Shown in pieces: positions 1 through 11,089 of a DNA stretch of 64,000 nt (position 1 is the first letter of the stretch; each line of letters opens with the position of its first letter). The DNA lies in the NCBI GenBank assembly GCA_958299035.1, contig CATQJL010000001.1, positions 9,957,817 through 10,021,816 of the forward strand, written 5' to 3'. The stretch is from Cylicocyclus nassatus (lineage: Eukaryota > Nematoda > Chromadorea > Rhabditida > Strongylidae). The position numbers and the translations under genes were made by a program. The notes under the pieces are model-generated. The model was not told the DNA's origin. It ran no database searches and was given only the letters and a program-made list of their open reading frames with translations.

Positions 1-44
1 TTGCGCGCAAATAGATGAGTAAGTAACCATATGAAAAAGCTTAC

Positions 45-361
45 TTTCGGGAGTCATTCCAAGACTCAAACATTTGTTATATCGACACAGTCTGCATAAA
101 TATCTCTCATCCTTTGAGATTTGACATGAACCGTTTGCTCGTCGGCAGGAATAGTGCCGGTTCATAACGACTGTTCGCCTAAGTGAAAATGTCACAAGAA
201 AAAAGTTTCCTCTACCGCTTTCTTAAAAGACATTGTTTCACGCTTGTATGGTACCTAAAGAACGCTGCGCACGCTCTGCACGTCAAGACTCCGAAGTGAC
301 TTCCATGACCTGGCTGCCCACATACTTGACAGTTTCCATGCAAAGGAGTCCGCAGTGAACG
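45..361 (-). CDS. Nuclear hormone receptor, DNA-binding domain (two exons, partial gene)
   Basis: Ligand-regulated transcription factor of the nematode nuclear receptor family, acting in the nucleus. Exon 255-361 (acceptor CATATTTAG, donor GTACCA) encodes zinc finger [19 protein letters not shown] followed by RACAAFFR: spacing C-x2-C-x13-C-x2-C with the [10 protein letters not shown]-box typical of nematode supernumerary receptors. Exon 45-178 (acceptor TTTTCACTTAG, donor GTAAGC) encodes finger [12 protein letters not shown] then [18 protein letters not shown]-x6-C-x9-C-x2-C. The exons join in phase (AG|G) across a 76-nt intron to give [14 protein letters not shown], with x15 between the fingers, exactly as the family expects. 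All eight zinc cysteines are present. The hinge and ligand-binding domain must lie past the left edge. The start codon was not located; exons at 1,412-8,285 on this strand are possible upstream parts. The family call is firm; the orthologue is unknown. Confidence 0.93.
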
Positions 362-534
362 CTAAATATGGAATTTCAAGAACATTAAGGATTAAAATAA
401 AAGCAATCGCACGTGTTTGTCACGATGGGTTTTAGACATAAAAACGCGCACGTGCCACTTGCTATGATGGAGCAGACGATAAGTGCCAGAACATGCTCTT
501 TCTTCTTAAAAGTATTTTTAGCTACAGTCTAGTA

Positions 535-1040
535 TTAGGTTGTCCCATAAGTCTTTTCATATTCGGACCTTCAACTCGATTTTTCTCAAGAACTACAGCA
601 CCTAATAGGCTGCAAATTTTTAACGGTAATTCTGAGTGAATAAGCTATATAATCAACCATTTGCGGGGTACACAGAAGTGATGCAGGCAAAGTTTGAAAA
701 TTGAGCGCATTATTTTTTTCTTGGTTTCTAGCCATCAGAAAAATGCAGCAAGCGCATGTATAGATATCCGATGAGGAGAGTATATGCATGAAAAAGTGGG
801 AAATTTGCAGAGCTGTTTTGAACTGAGTTATGATGATTCCCGTTTTTTCGGAAATTCGGAAATTTTTTTATTTTGGCTTGGAACTTGTTGCGGATTGAGT
901 TTGGTGCGAACTTTTAAACGCTATCTTGTAGAGCTTACTTTGATCTGTCGAACGGTACCCTGCATTTTATCAGGAGTTCAAGAAGAACTGATTTATGCCG
1001 CTGAAAATTCAATTATGAAAAGACTTATGGGACAACCCAA
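535..1040. mobile_element. Mariner-type MITE (TA target site)
   Basis: Inverted ends read TTAGGTTGTCCCATAAGTC at 535 and its complement ending at 1040. Both are flanked by TA (533-534 and 1041-1042), the Tc1/mariner target duplication. At 506 bp with no transposase frame it is a non-autonomous element. Open frames inside it are not genes. Confidence 0.85.
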
Positions 1041-1411
1041 TAAATATTCTGCCTGTTTTAGTGCGTTTATTAAACTGAAAGCTTGCATCAATTTCGACTT
1101 ATTTCCGCATATTTCCTCATAGTTATTTGAGAGATGTGGTAAAGCTCATTTTGATTTTAAAGTCAGCAGGATGCAATAATGCAATTGAAAGGGTGTAAGG
1201 AAGGAGTATTTGCTACCAACAAGGAAAGGATTCTCGTTCGAATTGGCGTTACTAATTGAGATGTATGCCGTTTTATAAAGCACTAATTGGCTTTCCCGTG
1301 CACCTCGGATCATTGTTTAGGAGGATGACCAAAACCATTTTGTGGTCAATCCTTCCCGTCTTCTTTGGTTCAGCCATAATACTCTCCACAGTCCCTCCTG
1401 CGTGAGCTTAC

Positions 1412-1508
1412 CTCAGAAAGATAATTAGAGTAACTGCATCCTCTACATTTCAGATTGAAGGTGAACTTTACTTCATTGTTTACACCAACATGTGCAGTTT
1501 GATAACAG
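1412..1508 (-). CDS. Candidate exon, cysteine-rich, unidentified
   Basis: A 97-nt open segment bounded by acceptor CACTTATCAG and donor GTAAGC. The frame gives CYQTAHVGVNNEVKF followed by TFNLKCRGCSYSNYLSE. It ends in phase 0 and exon 255-361 of the receptor gene starts in phase 0, so it could be the preceding exon of that gene. It does not join in phase to the upstream exon at 3,699-3,760, so at least one exon would be missing or the link is wrong. I recognise no domain. It could also belong to an unrelated gene or be a chance splice-bounded frame. Confidence 0.4.
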
Positions 1509-1699
1509 CTGATAAGTGTTCATTTTCATTACAAAGTGCAAAAGTCAATAAATCGATAGAAGAAATCCGCAAATTGCTTCGAAAGGTAGCTTACAAGCAT
1601 CTGTGATATCGAAAACTGTGCAAAATTTCGGTTTAATCGGTTTACGCGCAAAGGAGTCTACAAAAAAATATGCGGTCAAGATTTGCAAAAACTTTGACT

Positions 1700-1996
1700 T
1701 TTATCTTATATATAAAGCTGAATGTCTGTATGTCTGTCTGTATGTCTGTATGTCTGTACGTATGTGCGGAATAGAAATTTTTATTTCTGAACCGATTTGG
1801 ACCAAACTTGGCACACATATACTTCGGGGCAGGGAGCGTGTCATAGGCTACTTTTCGTTATCGATCGATATCGATTTTATCGATTTTTTTGCAAAATTTG
1901 AGCTACGAGACTGGGAGTTGGCACAGGGGGGTAATCGAGCATGCTGATTACGAATATAATAATGACAGGGCCGGGCGGAGCCGGGTTTGCCAGCTA
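1700..1996. mobile_element. Helitron-like repeat with CTAG end and tetranucleotide run
   Basis: Begins TATATATAAAGCTGAATGTCTG, runs through a TGTC/TGTA microsatellite (about 1,724-1,762) and the phrase GACCAAACTTGGCACACATA, and ends with GC-rich CCGGGCGGAGCCGG, then GTTTGCCAGCTAG followed by T. A short hairpin shortly before CTAG fits Helitron 3' ends. Related sequence recurs at 36,092-36,313, and similar ends occur near 7,690, 11,490 and 42,220. The family assignment is inference. Confidence 0.55.
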
Positions 1997-2467
1997 GTAT
2001 ATATATAAGATGGAACGCTGATTCCAAATTTGCTTTCGGCATCTGCAAGGCACTCCTGGAATGGGAGCTCCGGGGATTTTTTGAGGTTTAATCAATTGGC
2101 TATGTTAAATAGGTGTTGAGGTTTTTCGGTACTTGAAAAAAGCAATGACTGACATGAGTTTATTAGATTGAACCTTTACATAGAAAACGCATTGGCGGTA
2201 ACCATGGCCTCATTTTAGCTCACGGACTAAGGTTCTAAATGATTGTATTGTCATGACTCCCCTTCCAGAAGCACTTTGCAGATACTTGAAGCAGGTTTGA
2301 AATCAGCATTCTATGGTTTATAAGATAATATACGTTTATATAAAAACGCCACTTCGACTAAGCCATCTCTTGGGAAAAGCATGGGTGCTGGCGAGAAGAC
2401 TCATTGATTAAATGAGTCGGGACAGTTAAATTTTATGTAGAAGTTGGACGTAGTGGTGAGTTGTATC

Positions 2468-3213
2468 CAGGGCCCGGCACAGATGGTCTGGAAGCAGGCT
2501 GGACTTCGTTTTTGGAGCAAAAAACAAAGGAGATATCGTTTTTGACGAGTCAGGGTCGAGCACCAAGAGTAGGCGCCATTTAGTCGAACACAAGCTTTTC
2601 GAACAGGTTATCATGCGACTGACATGCTCCATCGTGTATGGCGAAAAGTGCGCGCGATTTGAAAGCAAGGCTAAAATAAACAAATTGCTTGTTTACAGCG
2701 CACACAGAATCGTATGGCACCAAAATTGAACTGTATACATAGGAAATTATTTGCAAAAGAATTATGGAGAAAGATTTGAAAATTTATGTGAAGTACTACC
2801 TTTTTCAAAGTTAGTCCGTCACCAGACGATCTGAAATCGTCTGGAGCATATATTTCTATCACTTCACATAAGTTTCGGATTTTTCTGTCATGGACGGATT
2901 CCAGAGTCAAAAATCTATCGCTGAGCATAAAAGCATTTTCATACCACTGCCTTTCCTTTATTTCTTTGCCTCAATTTCTTCCTAAATCGTTTTGTTAAAT
3001 ATCGCGCTCCAATTCCAAACTCTTGTGCGTAGTATTCAGCTCCAACTTGAATTTTCACTCTTATCTCAAGTTTTTTCTTACAAGCTAGTAAATCTTTCTT
3101 GTTTCCATCTTTTCCTATAGGTAGGTTGGTCAAAGGGGACTTCGTATAATTTCCGAAAGTCATGGAAGACTTCGTTTTCAGAAATTCTAGAAACCGACTC
3201 GTGCCGGGCCCTG
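2468..3213. mobile_element. hAT-type non-autonomous element, 8-bp TSD
   Basis: Starts CAGGGCCCGGCAC and ends GTGCCGGGCCCTG. The flanks are perfect 8-bp direct repeats GTTGTATC (2,460-2,467 and 3,214-3,221), the hAT signature. At 746 bp it has no intact transposase; the open frames inside (for example 2,939-3,223 on -) look incidental. It is related to the elements at 9,981-10,706 and 60,848-61,044. Confidence 0.88.
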
Positions 3214-3514
3214 GTTGTATCATGTTATGCTGACAGGGACCTAGTGAAACATGCTAGTTCATATATCACAATCAAGTTCAGATAGATAAAATTTGCTACT
3301 TGCAGTCCCAAAAGAAAACTTAACAGGAATATTTGAGAACCATTTTCGGTTCGTTACAAGCATATTTGCGCAAGCTTTTGTATCTGAGGGCTGAGTTTGT
3401 CAGTGTAAACAATGTGGCCATAAAGACTTCGCCGAAACTCGCTTACTTAAGTTCGAATTTTTTGCGAAATGAGTCCAGTCACTAGCGAAGTGAGTTTTTT
3501 GCGAAGTGAATCCA

Positions 3515-3540
3515 GCCCCCACCCCCCCCCCCCCCCCCCT
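3515..3540. repeat. Poly-C tract
   Basis: About 26 bases, almost all C, directly after a short GCGAAGTGA-like repetition. It is a simple mononucleotide run whose length may be unreliable in assembly. Confidence 0.8.
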
Positions 3541-3698
3541 CCCCGCCCAGCGTACATAATGTTAATGGAAATTATGTAAATAAAGAAGCAAAAATGCAAA
3601 CAGTGACCTTGCATTATGCATATCTATGCCTGATAACGCTGAAGTTTGGTATTCAATGATGTCACGGTTCAACATAAACACATTACATATTCACTTAC

Positions 3699-6600
3699 CC
3701 GACCTAACTTCTTCTTTGCACTGTTGTCGCTATTTTCCGTTGACATTTTTGGTGGTACTTCTGCTAAATTGAAAAAGAGGAATTGGACATAAATTATTGA
3801 CGATTTCAAAGTGTAACATTCAGTATGGTCTGAAATATTTCCAAACTCTTTGGAAATACAAACTCTGAAGCTGTATGCATCAAACACAAACTCTTTGGAA
3901 ATACAAACTGTGAAGGAAGCTGTATGCATCAAACACTAGAGGCAACCTAGTTTTCGATTAGAGAGGGAAAGAAGAAAGCGATCATGTTTTTCGTAAATTT
4001 CAGTCTAACTCGACTTGCTCATTCAAAAGTAGTTAACCGCCGCAACTTTAAATTCTATGCAAAGTTCAATAGTTCAATAATATGTGTCTTATTATTTGTT
4101 TGTTCATCTTGCTATAACTGTTCAATTATTTATGTCTTTGCCCTACTCTGCGACCACACCCTGCGGCTTTTCAGTTTGTCGAACTCAAACTAGATTTATC
4201 TGTGTAAACCTTGAACATGGTCAAACTTTACAGCAAAAAATTTCTTCCGAAATTTACCAAATGAAATCGAAAAAATTTGCCCAACCTACGTCAAAATGCA
4301 ATTTCATGATTATTTGTGCACCTTGTTGTTACGTTATTTGCTGAGCAAATATTCTCGTGCATGCGCGTAAAGAAGTGATTTTGGGTGCAAAAATGTTTAT
4401 TCAGTATCTGGAAATAGTTAGAAGTACTCGTGCGGCATGGCTTTTACCGGGCCACGGCCTGTCTTCATTTTCAAAAATATTGTTTCACAGCTTTCTATAG
4501 TCAAACTTCCAACCAATGATGTGACAATCTGCTATTTTTCCGGTTTTAATCACAAGTTCTATTTAAGGACTCTCGCTACTTTCAATACACTTTAATACAA
4601 AGAAAATCCTCACTACATGTTGAATTTTATATTCTTGGATTTTGAAAGTATAGGGAAGACAGATCTATAAGTTGTATACTGATTGCCGAGAAAAAGTTCA
4701 TAAACTAGTGAATGTGCTTCAAGTTCTATGAGTAAACAACTATAAATATTTAAAAGAATTCCACCAGTACTTTTTGATGCTGTACAGTTATGATAAGAGG
4801 AAAAAAATGGATGCAAGTTAAAATCAATGAATGCAAAAAATAGTTTAGGCCAAGAGTCTTACAATCAGAGTGATAAAAGTCAGCAATGTAAGAGACTGAT
4901 AAGGCACACTAACTCAGTGGTGTCGAATTTTGTAAATTCTAGAATCACCTCAATTTTGAAGAAATTTTGGCAGTACAGTGAAGGCATAGTCATGATAAGA
5001 GGAAAAAAAGTAGTCAAGCAAAAACCAACAAATGAAAAATAATTTGGGCACGAAACGAAAGTCGAAGTGATAAAAGTCGATGGTACTGATAAGGCACATT
5101 AACTCACTTGGCTTCAGAATTTTTCAGGTAAAAGGAAAAAGAATGATCTTATTATTGTTCTAATTTATCTGGATTCGAAGTGGAAATAATCAGTTTGAAA
5201 AAACTTGAGCTATTTTCTCGATAGCAGATTTTTTCAAATTGGGATTAGAAGTCTGATAAAGATTTTCTTTCATTTTTAATCTTTGAAGTAAAAAGTTTAA
5301 TCTCGAGACGTACTCGTATACTGTAAAAACACTTCTTTTGCTTTTCGAGAAGCTCAAGCTCGAGTTCAGACTGGTAATTTTACTGATCTGACGTACCTGA
5401 TGGCAGTGCTGACGACTGGCGAAAGTATGTGACCGTTTTCTGATCGATAGGTGGGGGAAAGACCTGGTATCGAGAGAGAGACGGCACTGTGTGCGAGTCG
5501 AAACACACATCAGCAACAGTTACAGCATAGAACGTACAAAACGAGCTGTAAAGCTGTAAATTTGTGTAAAAAACAATAGGAAAACGTTTCTAGATTTGAT
5601 TCACTGATTTTCGACCCTAAGTTCGATCTCTTTCCATTTATCGTAGTCACCTCAAACGAATGAGTATGGAATTCTGAACAGTTTGGCTACTGAACATTCT
5701 TCTCAGTAGTGATTCTGAACATTCAAAGACGGTATTAAGGCCATAATCTTCTTGGAAGATTTTTATTTATTTTTTTTTTGATACCAAAAGCGTTGCATCT
5801 CTTCAATATCATCTCACACATAAAAAATTCAACTAGATATTTTGAAATTTTTCCTATTAATTTTCGGCAAATTCATGTCAGATATGAGACTTTGGCAAAT
5901 TTCTAGAGTTCGCCAGAAAAAGACAAAAAGACAACAACATATTCTACTAGCATAGTGCAAAATTCAGCTTAAAAGTTTTCATTTCTTGTAGGGATTTCTG
6001 CTCGAAAACGTGTCCAATTGAGAAGCGTTTCAATCGAAATCCGATCTACTGCGGTTCAGATATATTAGGTTGATGCATAATTCCTGCATCAAAATAGGTA
6101 CAGACCCAACAGTCCGGAATAATCCTATACTCTAAACAGGATTCGATACATCATTAAATAGAGCGAACCTATCTCTACAAGATAGTGCTCAAAGTTTTGC
6201 ATCAGCGTTCATCCAAGCGAAGATTGAGGCCAAAAACGAAAAAGATCCAAGCGCCCCAAAAAACCAAGAAAAAATTGGAATTCCATTTAGAAAAATTCTT
6301 CAAAATTCCTACCCCGCTCATGCATTGTCATTTCCTACAAGACATTTTTCTATGCAGTTGCTGTATTTTTCTCTCAGCTAGAGACTGAGAAAACAAAGTT
6401 TTTCATGTTTTTGCCAAATTAGTGCTGAGATATTCTAGCGTTGACAGTTGTATAGCACGTGCCGGTAGCAGTAAAACTTTACGTTTTTAGCCTTCTAGAA
6501 CAGCTAGTTTAAGAAATGACGAATCTAGCTCTCCTTATCCAAATTGTTCTTGCCTTCTTGCCCAAAATTCGATATTCTCGTAAATCAGCTGCTAAAAAAT

Positions 6601-8285
6601 GCTGGATATTCACACTCATGCTTCGAGGGTTCTGTAGTATACGGCTGTCAGTGCTAGAACATCTCAGCACTAATTTGGCAAAAACATGAAAAACTTTGTT
6701 TTCTCAGTCTCTAGCTGAGAGAAATTACAGCAACTGCATAGAGAAATGTCTTATGGACAATGCATGAGCAAGTTAGATACTTTGAAGGATTTCTCTGAAC
6801 GGACTTTCAACTTTTTCTTGATTTTTTGGGGCGCTTGGACCTTCTTCGTTTTTCGCTTCAATCTTCGCTTGGATCAAAGCTGCTCCAAGACTTTAAGCAC
6901 TGTTTAGAGTTAGGTTTGTTGTATCTAATGATATATCGAATCCTATTTGAGATATGGGATTATTCCGAATTATTGCCGTTTGCACCTATTTTGGTGCAGG
7001 AATTATGCATCAACCTATACATAGGTAAGGTGATAGTGCCCCGCACAAGCATTGTGTCCAAAGAAGACTGGAATGAAAAATCTCATAATTTTCTTGGAAG
7101 CTTTTTTTTCATTTTGAAATACTTGAAGCGTTGTATCTCTTCGATGTCATCCCATACATGAAATCCAATTGAATATAGAATTTTTTCCTGTTTATTTTTG
7201 GCAAAATTTATGTCACATAAGGAGCCTTGCCGAAGTTTCTATTAAAGTGAAAGAAAAGAGTGTCGCTTTTTATTTCCACGCATGTCATCGAACAAGGCAA
7301 ACCCCAAAAACGTGTATGCTCTTCGACAGAGCAAAGCAATCTCTACAAAATGACATTTATTGTTAAAAAAATGTTGAACTGAGTAAAAAAACTTCATAGA
7401 GCAATTTTACATATCTGACTTAAAATGCCGAGTGAAGCTATCACGTTTCCGTTCCAAGGAACTGGTACAAGTAATCTCCATATATCTAGAGCAGAAAATC
7501 TGTATGCCTATGCACAATCCCCATAGTCATGAAGAATAAGCGGTGAAGCACATTTTGATCTGCTGGTCATCAAGACTTGGTAAGGACGGTATGAAGCGAA
7601 CTGAAGACGAATTTAATTAAAAGGATAAGTTTCTCTATCTGAGACCAAGCACGATGGACTGGCTCCAAACCGGGGTGGAATCCGGGATGCCAGCTCGTTA
7701 CTTTATAAAACTGTCCACAGCGATGAAAGCGAATTTTTATTATGAGTCGCTTTGTAGTGAAATCGGATCAAAGTTGTTATAGTGAAATCTACGCATCAGT
7801 ACTTCGAAGCTAGAGCAGCGGAGTTTTCTGCAAGTAAGAACTTGAGAAACGAGTCGACAGCGTTTAAAAATCGTGTTTGCACAAACTTCACCCTCCAGTG
7901 CTTTTTCTTCTCCGGCTTGATGTTGGGATTCACCTATAGTAGTCTGAGTGGCATCGCTGTGCATAGTGGCGTCAAGCTGAGCATCAGCCTAGAATTGTGC
8001 ATAATAGTATTGCTAGGTTTGCAGGTCTTGCAATAAGTGTATATAGTTTTCTGAACATCTTCAGTATGAAGATGCACAAACTCCTGCCAAGACCCATTTT
8101 TAAAATCATTTCAACTTGAATTTATCCTTCTGAATGACAGCAATGTAGATCTAATCGCAAAGAACCAGGCCTTAGCTACTGTGAGCGTGTTATTGCAGGT
8201 ACTACACTTACTTGGAGGTTAACTCCATTCATATTGTTATCCACATCTCTCCAATTTACATGAAAGTCGTCGCGATAATTGAAAT
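3699..8285 (-). CDS. Three phase-matched exons of an unidentified gene (partial)
   Basis: Exons in transcript order are 8212-8285 (acceptor GGTTGCAG, donor GTAAGT; includes NYRDDFHVNWRDVDNNMN), 5397-5463 (pyrimidine-rich acceptor ending CGATACCAG, donor GTACGT; VFPPPIDQKTVTYFRQSS), and 3699-3760 (acceptor TTTAGCAG, donor GTAAGT; EVPPK then MSTENSDNSAKKKLGR). Codon phases agree at both joins (0/0, then 1/1). The ATG inside the last exon sits in AAAATGTC and could itself be a start. The introns are long because they hold repeats, including the palindromic MITE at 6,065-7,017. The lysine-rich tail and the lack of cysteines would suit the N-terminal region of the receptor at 45-361, but that link is inference. 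No domain recognised. Confidence 0.42.
3843..3936. repeat. Tandem duplication, two units of about 45-49 bp
   Basis: Units 3843-3887 and 3888-3936 both run from AAACTCTTTGGAAATACAAA to GCTGTATGCATCAAACAC; the second carries a few extra bases. It lies just upstream of the exon at 3,699-3,760 on the minus strand. Confidence 0.8.
4788..5130. repeat. Degenerate tandem repeat, about 200-bp units
   Basis: The block TATGATAAGAGGAAAAAAA, then GATAAAAGTC, then CTGATAAGGCACA-TTAACTCA occurs twice (about 4,788-4,930 and 4,992-5,115) in the same orientation, with substitutions and indels. No coding support was seen. Confidence 0.6.
6065..7017. mobile_element. Palindromic mariner-type MITE
   Basis: Ends TTAGGTTGATGCATAATTCC at 6065 and its complement at 7017, each flanked by TA. 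The two halves are inverted copies over most of their length; GCGCCCCAAAAAA-CAAGAAAAA and CAAAGTTTTTCATGTTTTTG both recur inverted. Arms are about 450 bp, so single strands would fold into a long hairpin. No transposase. Confidence 0.85.
7640..7700. repeat. Helitron-like 3' end fragment
   Basis: GACTGGCTCCAAACCGGGG followed by GGGATGCCAGCTCGTTA resembles the GC-rich terminus at 1,970-1,996 and at 11,467-11,495. It is a degraded fragment only. Confidence 0.3.
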
Positions 8286-8422
8286 CTGCAACCAGTTTCA
8301 TATACCAAAGTGAATAAAGTAAGATGAGGAATGCTTCTTCTTTAGAGTTAAAGCAAACAGACAATGGGCAGTGTAGCAACGACAAGAATTAGTAAGGGAT
8401 TATCAGGAGTCATAGTATTAGG

Positions 8423-8450
8423 TCGTTCCACAAGTTCGTAGCGTTTTCGT
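8423..8450. repeat. Solo mariner-type terminal repeat
   Basis: TTAGGTCGTTCCACAAGTTC preceded by TA resembles the mariner ends at 26,255. I found no inverted partner within the next few kb, so this looks like a truncated element. Confidence 0.5.
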
Positions 8451-8686
8451 AAACCAACAAAATCATCAATTTTCACTAAAAATCAGCCAATATTGTATTC
8501 TTCAACGTAGCGCACGGCCTTTTGCCACACTTTTCAATCTCAATTTTCCAAACGACAGCGCGCCGGGTCCTAGGAAAGTCATGAAACCGCGCTCAAATTA
8601 CTCACTGAAATTGAAACATGTATCATTTATAAGGTTTGCGAGAGAGAAGAACAAATGATAATTTGATAGAGCGAGGTTTAGAGGCA

Positions 8687-9058
8687 GCTCGGCAGAATGA
8701 CAACTTTGGGATATTCATCGTTCTCAGTTCTCCTGGATGAGCTAAGTCCACTGTGCTTAGCTCGAAAGATATCAATAACCCGCTATTTCAGACGTGAAAA
8801 GCGTTGAGGACGGGCCGTGTATCTGCCTCTAGAGCGCGGTTGGCTCGTGAATGGAGATACTGTGCCCACCGTACCCCAAGCCAATCGCGCTGAGGGCGGA
8901 TACGCGGTCCGTCTTCAAATAGCGCTTTTCAAGTCTGGAAAAACGGGTTATTGATATTTTTTGAAGGCAAAGCACTGTCTTGGACTTAGCTCATCCAGGG
9001 GAATCGAGAATGATGAATATCCCAAAGTTGTCATTCTGTCGAGCCGCTGCCGTTGAGG
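8687..9058. mobile_element. Foldback element, arms of about 185 bp
   Basis: The left arm GACAACTTTGGGATATTCAT and the right arm ATGAATATCCCAAAGTTGTC are inverted copies, as are GGATGAGCTAAGTCCA, TATCAATAACCCG and the GC-rich centre. The whole segment is one imperfect palindrome. The outer ends read GGCAG(C)...GCTGCC. No clear target duplication was identified. Confidence 0.75.
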
Positions 9059-9769
9059 AGTATTTTGAGTACTGAAGTACCTCCTAGTCATTTCTTACAG
9101 AACAGTTTTGACGAAGTTTGCCTATGAAGTCATGTTTCGTCATGCAGAAAAACTCACTGAATCTGTCTTTTTGGTCAGCGGTACCCAGGATTTCCGCTCG
9201 GGGTGGGGGGGGGGGGACAAAAAATTTTTTCCGATGAAGGTGAGTGGCGTTAGCCACGCACTCCGAAAAGTTTTTGGTATGCTTCCCAAAAATTTTGCGG
9301 GCAACTAAACCCGAAATTTTAGAGTCTCCGAAAAATCTTATTATGGAGCTGAATTGAATTTTTAAAAAGTTTAAAAAATTATTTTAGTCATTTACAAGTA
9401 TAAACAAGTCACTTGCACATTTTTATTACTCATGTAAGTAACTTACAAAAATTTCCGAACCATTCTAAGGCCTCTCCACCATTGTCTCATATAGTGATTG
9501 GCGAACTCCATGTCCCATAATCGGCAAGAATGTGTGAAGAATGCATCTGTGCAAAAGCTTTTTTGTAAGAAAAAAACGCACGAATGCCGAAATTGTTCCT
9601 TTTTGCCTTTTAAGATTTCCATACTTGGAAGGCAAGAGATCCGAGTAAATCAGCTTTCCACTCGAATTAGTAGGTACACATTGAAAAGCATAATCAGCAT
9701 TTTCCAGTGATATACGCTTTTGGCACATATCAACCGCTCCCCAAAGAAGTGAGGACGAAGATGAAAACG

Positions 9770-11089
9770 CTCAGATAATCGCCGGGGGCAGGCGGTCCGC
9801 AAATGTGCTTTTCTGCAAGCGGTCAGCAGAATTTTGAGGCGCGGCCAAACCTTCAGCGGGCGGCATTTCATTTACGGTCGCATATTCTGCCAGCGGGCAG
9901 CAATACAGCATTTTCTGCAAGCGCTCGGCAAATAATTTCTTTCAGCGAGAGCTGGCCAAATTTTTAGCAAGCGCTCGGACCAGGGCTCAGCACAGCTGGC
10001 ACCGGGTCAAGCTGGATATCGTTTTCAGGGCGGAAAGCAAGGGGGATATCGTTTCTACAGGGGCCGAGGCGGAGAACTGCCGCAAAAATGCCACCGGCAT
10101 GCCACCGGCACGCCATTGGCAAGCTGTCCATCAACAAACAAAGGCGTTGTTTTCAGCCAAAACGCAATAGTATGACACCAAATTTGGTGTGTGCATGCGC
10201 GTTGGTGGACCGGAACTACGGGCCAAAAATTTATGAAAACTTAGGTGAACGAAAGCTGTGCCTAACTTTTTTCTGAATTAGCTGGCACCGTGCCAGCTGG
10301 GTGCCAGCTGAGGTGGCACCGACACTTTGCTCACATAAGTTTTCATACTTTTTTACATAAAATGTATCTAAACTGTAAAAGATTACATACGGAGAAGAAA
10401 CAGTTTCATAATGTTTTCTTTTCAGCGTTTTATAGCAATTTGAAAACCACTCGGCCCGCTCCGCAGTCGAAAAAGCGGCTTTTTCTGCTTCTCAAGATGT
10501 GATTCGACCACTTAAAAAGCTCAGAAAGCTGTGAAAAGTTCTTTCATGGAATCAGAAATGCATGAAAACACTACTACATTTTTTACATAATATAAAAATG
10601 ATGACGGGTCTTCAAAACAGGTCAAAAGGGACTTCGTACGAAATTTTCAATATCAAACGGGACTTCGTTTTGAAATTTCCCTGGTGCCAGCTCGTGCCGA
10701 GCCCTGGCTCGGACCCTTTTTAGGCAGTTTCAGGCGTACGCCGAGCAGAGGTGAGACTCTATGTGGCAGAGATGTCATCGATGGTTCAATTACTCAAGTT
10801 TGAGGTACCTTCTTTCAGCGGAAGGTACCTACAGGCTGTGCGGTCCTCCACAAAGGACCGTGCGCCGCCCAACAATTTTGCATATTCTCGCGGAAAGTCC
10901 GCAAGAATGCGACCACTGGGCCGCAACTTATCCATAGAAAGACCGCGATAGTTCTTCAAACTCTCGTCTAGAAATTGGCCAAAATTATTTTAAATTTTTG
11001 CAAGCGGACCGCAAGAAACCAGTGAACTATTTTTCCGGTGCCGCTTGCTCAAAATTCGCATGGCCGCCTGCCTTCGGCGATTATCTGAG
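9770..11089. mobile_element. TIR element (CTCAGATAATCGCC ends), copy 1, interrupted by hAT
   Basis: Begins CTCAGATAATCGCCGGGGG and ends CGGCGATTATCTGAG. Its body is GC-richer than the surroundings (CGCAAGCG and CGGACCGC phrases). A second copy lies inverted at 36,706-37,267. This copy is interrupted by the hAT insertion at 9,981-10,706; without it the element is about 590 bp. Flanking dinucleotides are CG on both sides. Superfamily unknown. Confidence 0.75.
9981..10706. mobile_element. hAT-type element nested in the TIR element, 8-bp TSD
   Basis: Starts CAGGGCTCAGCAC and ends GTGCCGAGCCCTG; the flanks are identical 8-mers GCTCGGAC (9,973-9,980 and 10,707-10,714). Removing it rejoins sequence that is contiguous in the second host copy at 36.7-37.3 kb, which confirms insertion. 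Non-autonomous, 726 bp, same family as 2,468-3,213. Confidence 0.9.

Noticed and set aside
2426..3223. Three minus-strand open frames of 85-94 codons
   Set aside because: They span the hAT element and its termini; no transposase motif (such as a BED finger or the hAT dimerisation region) can be read.
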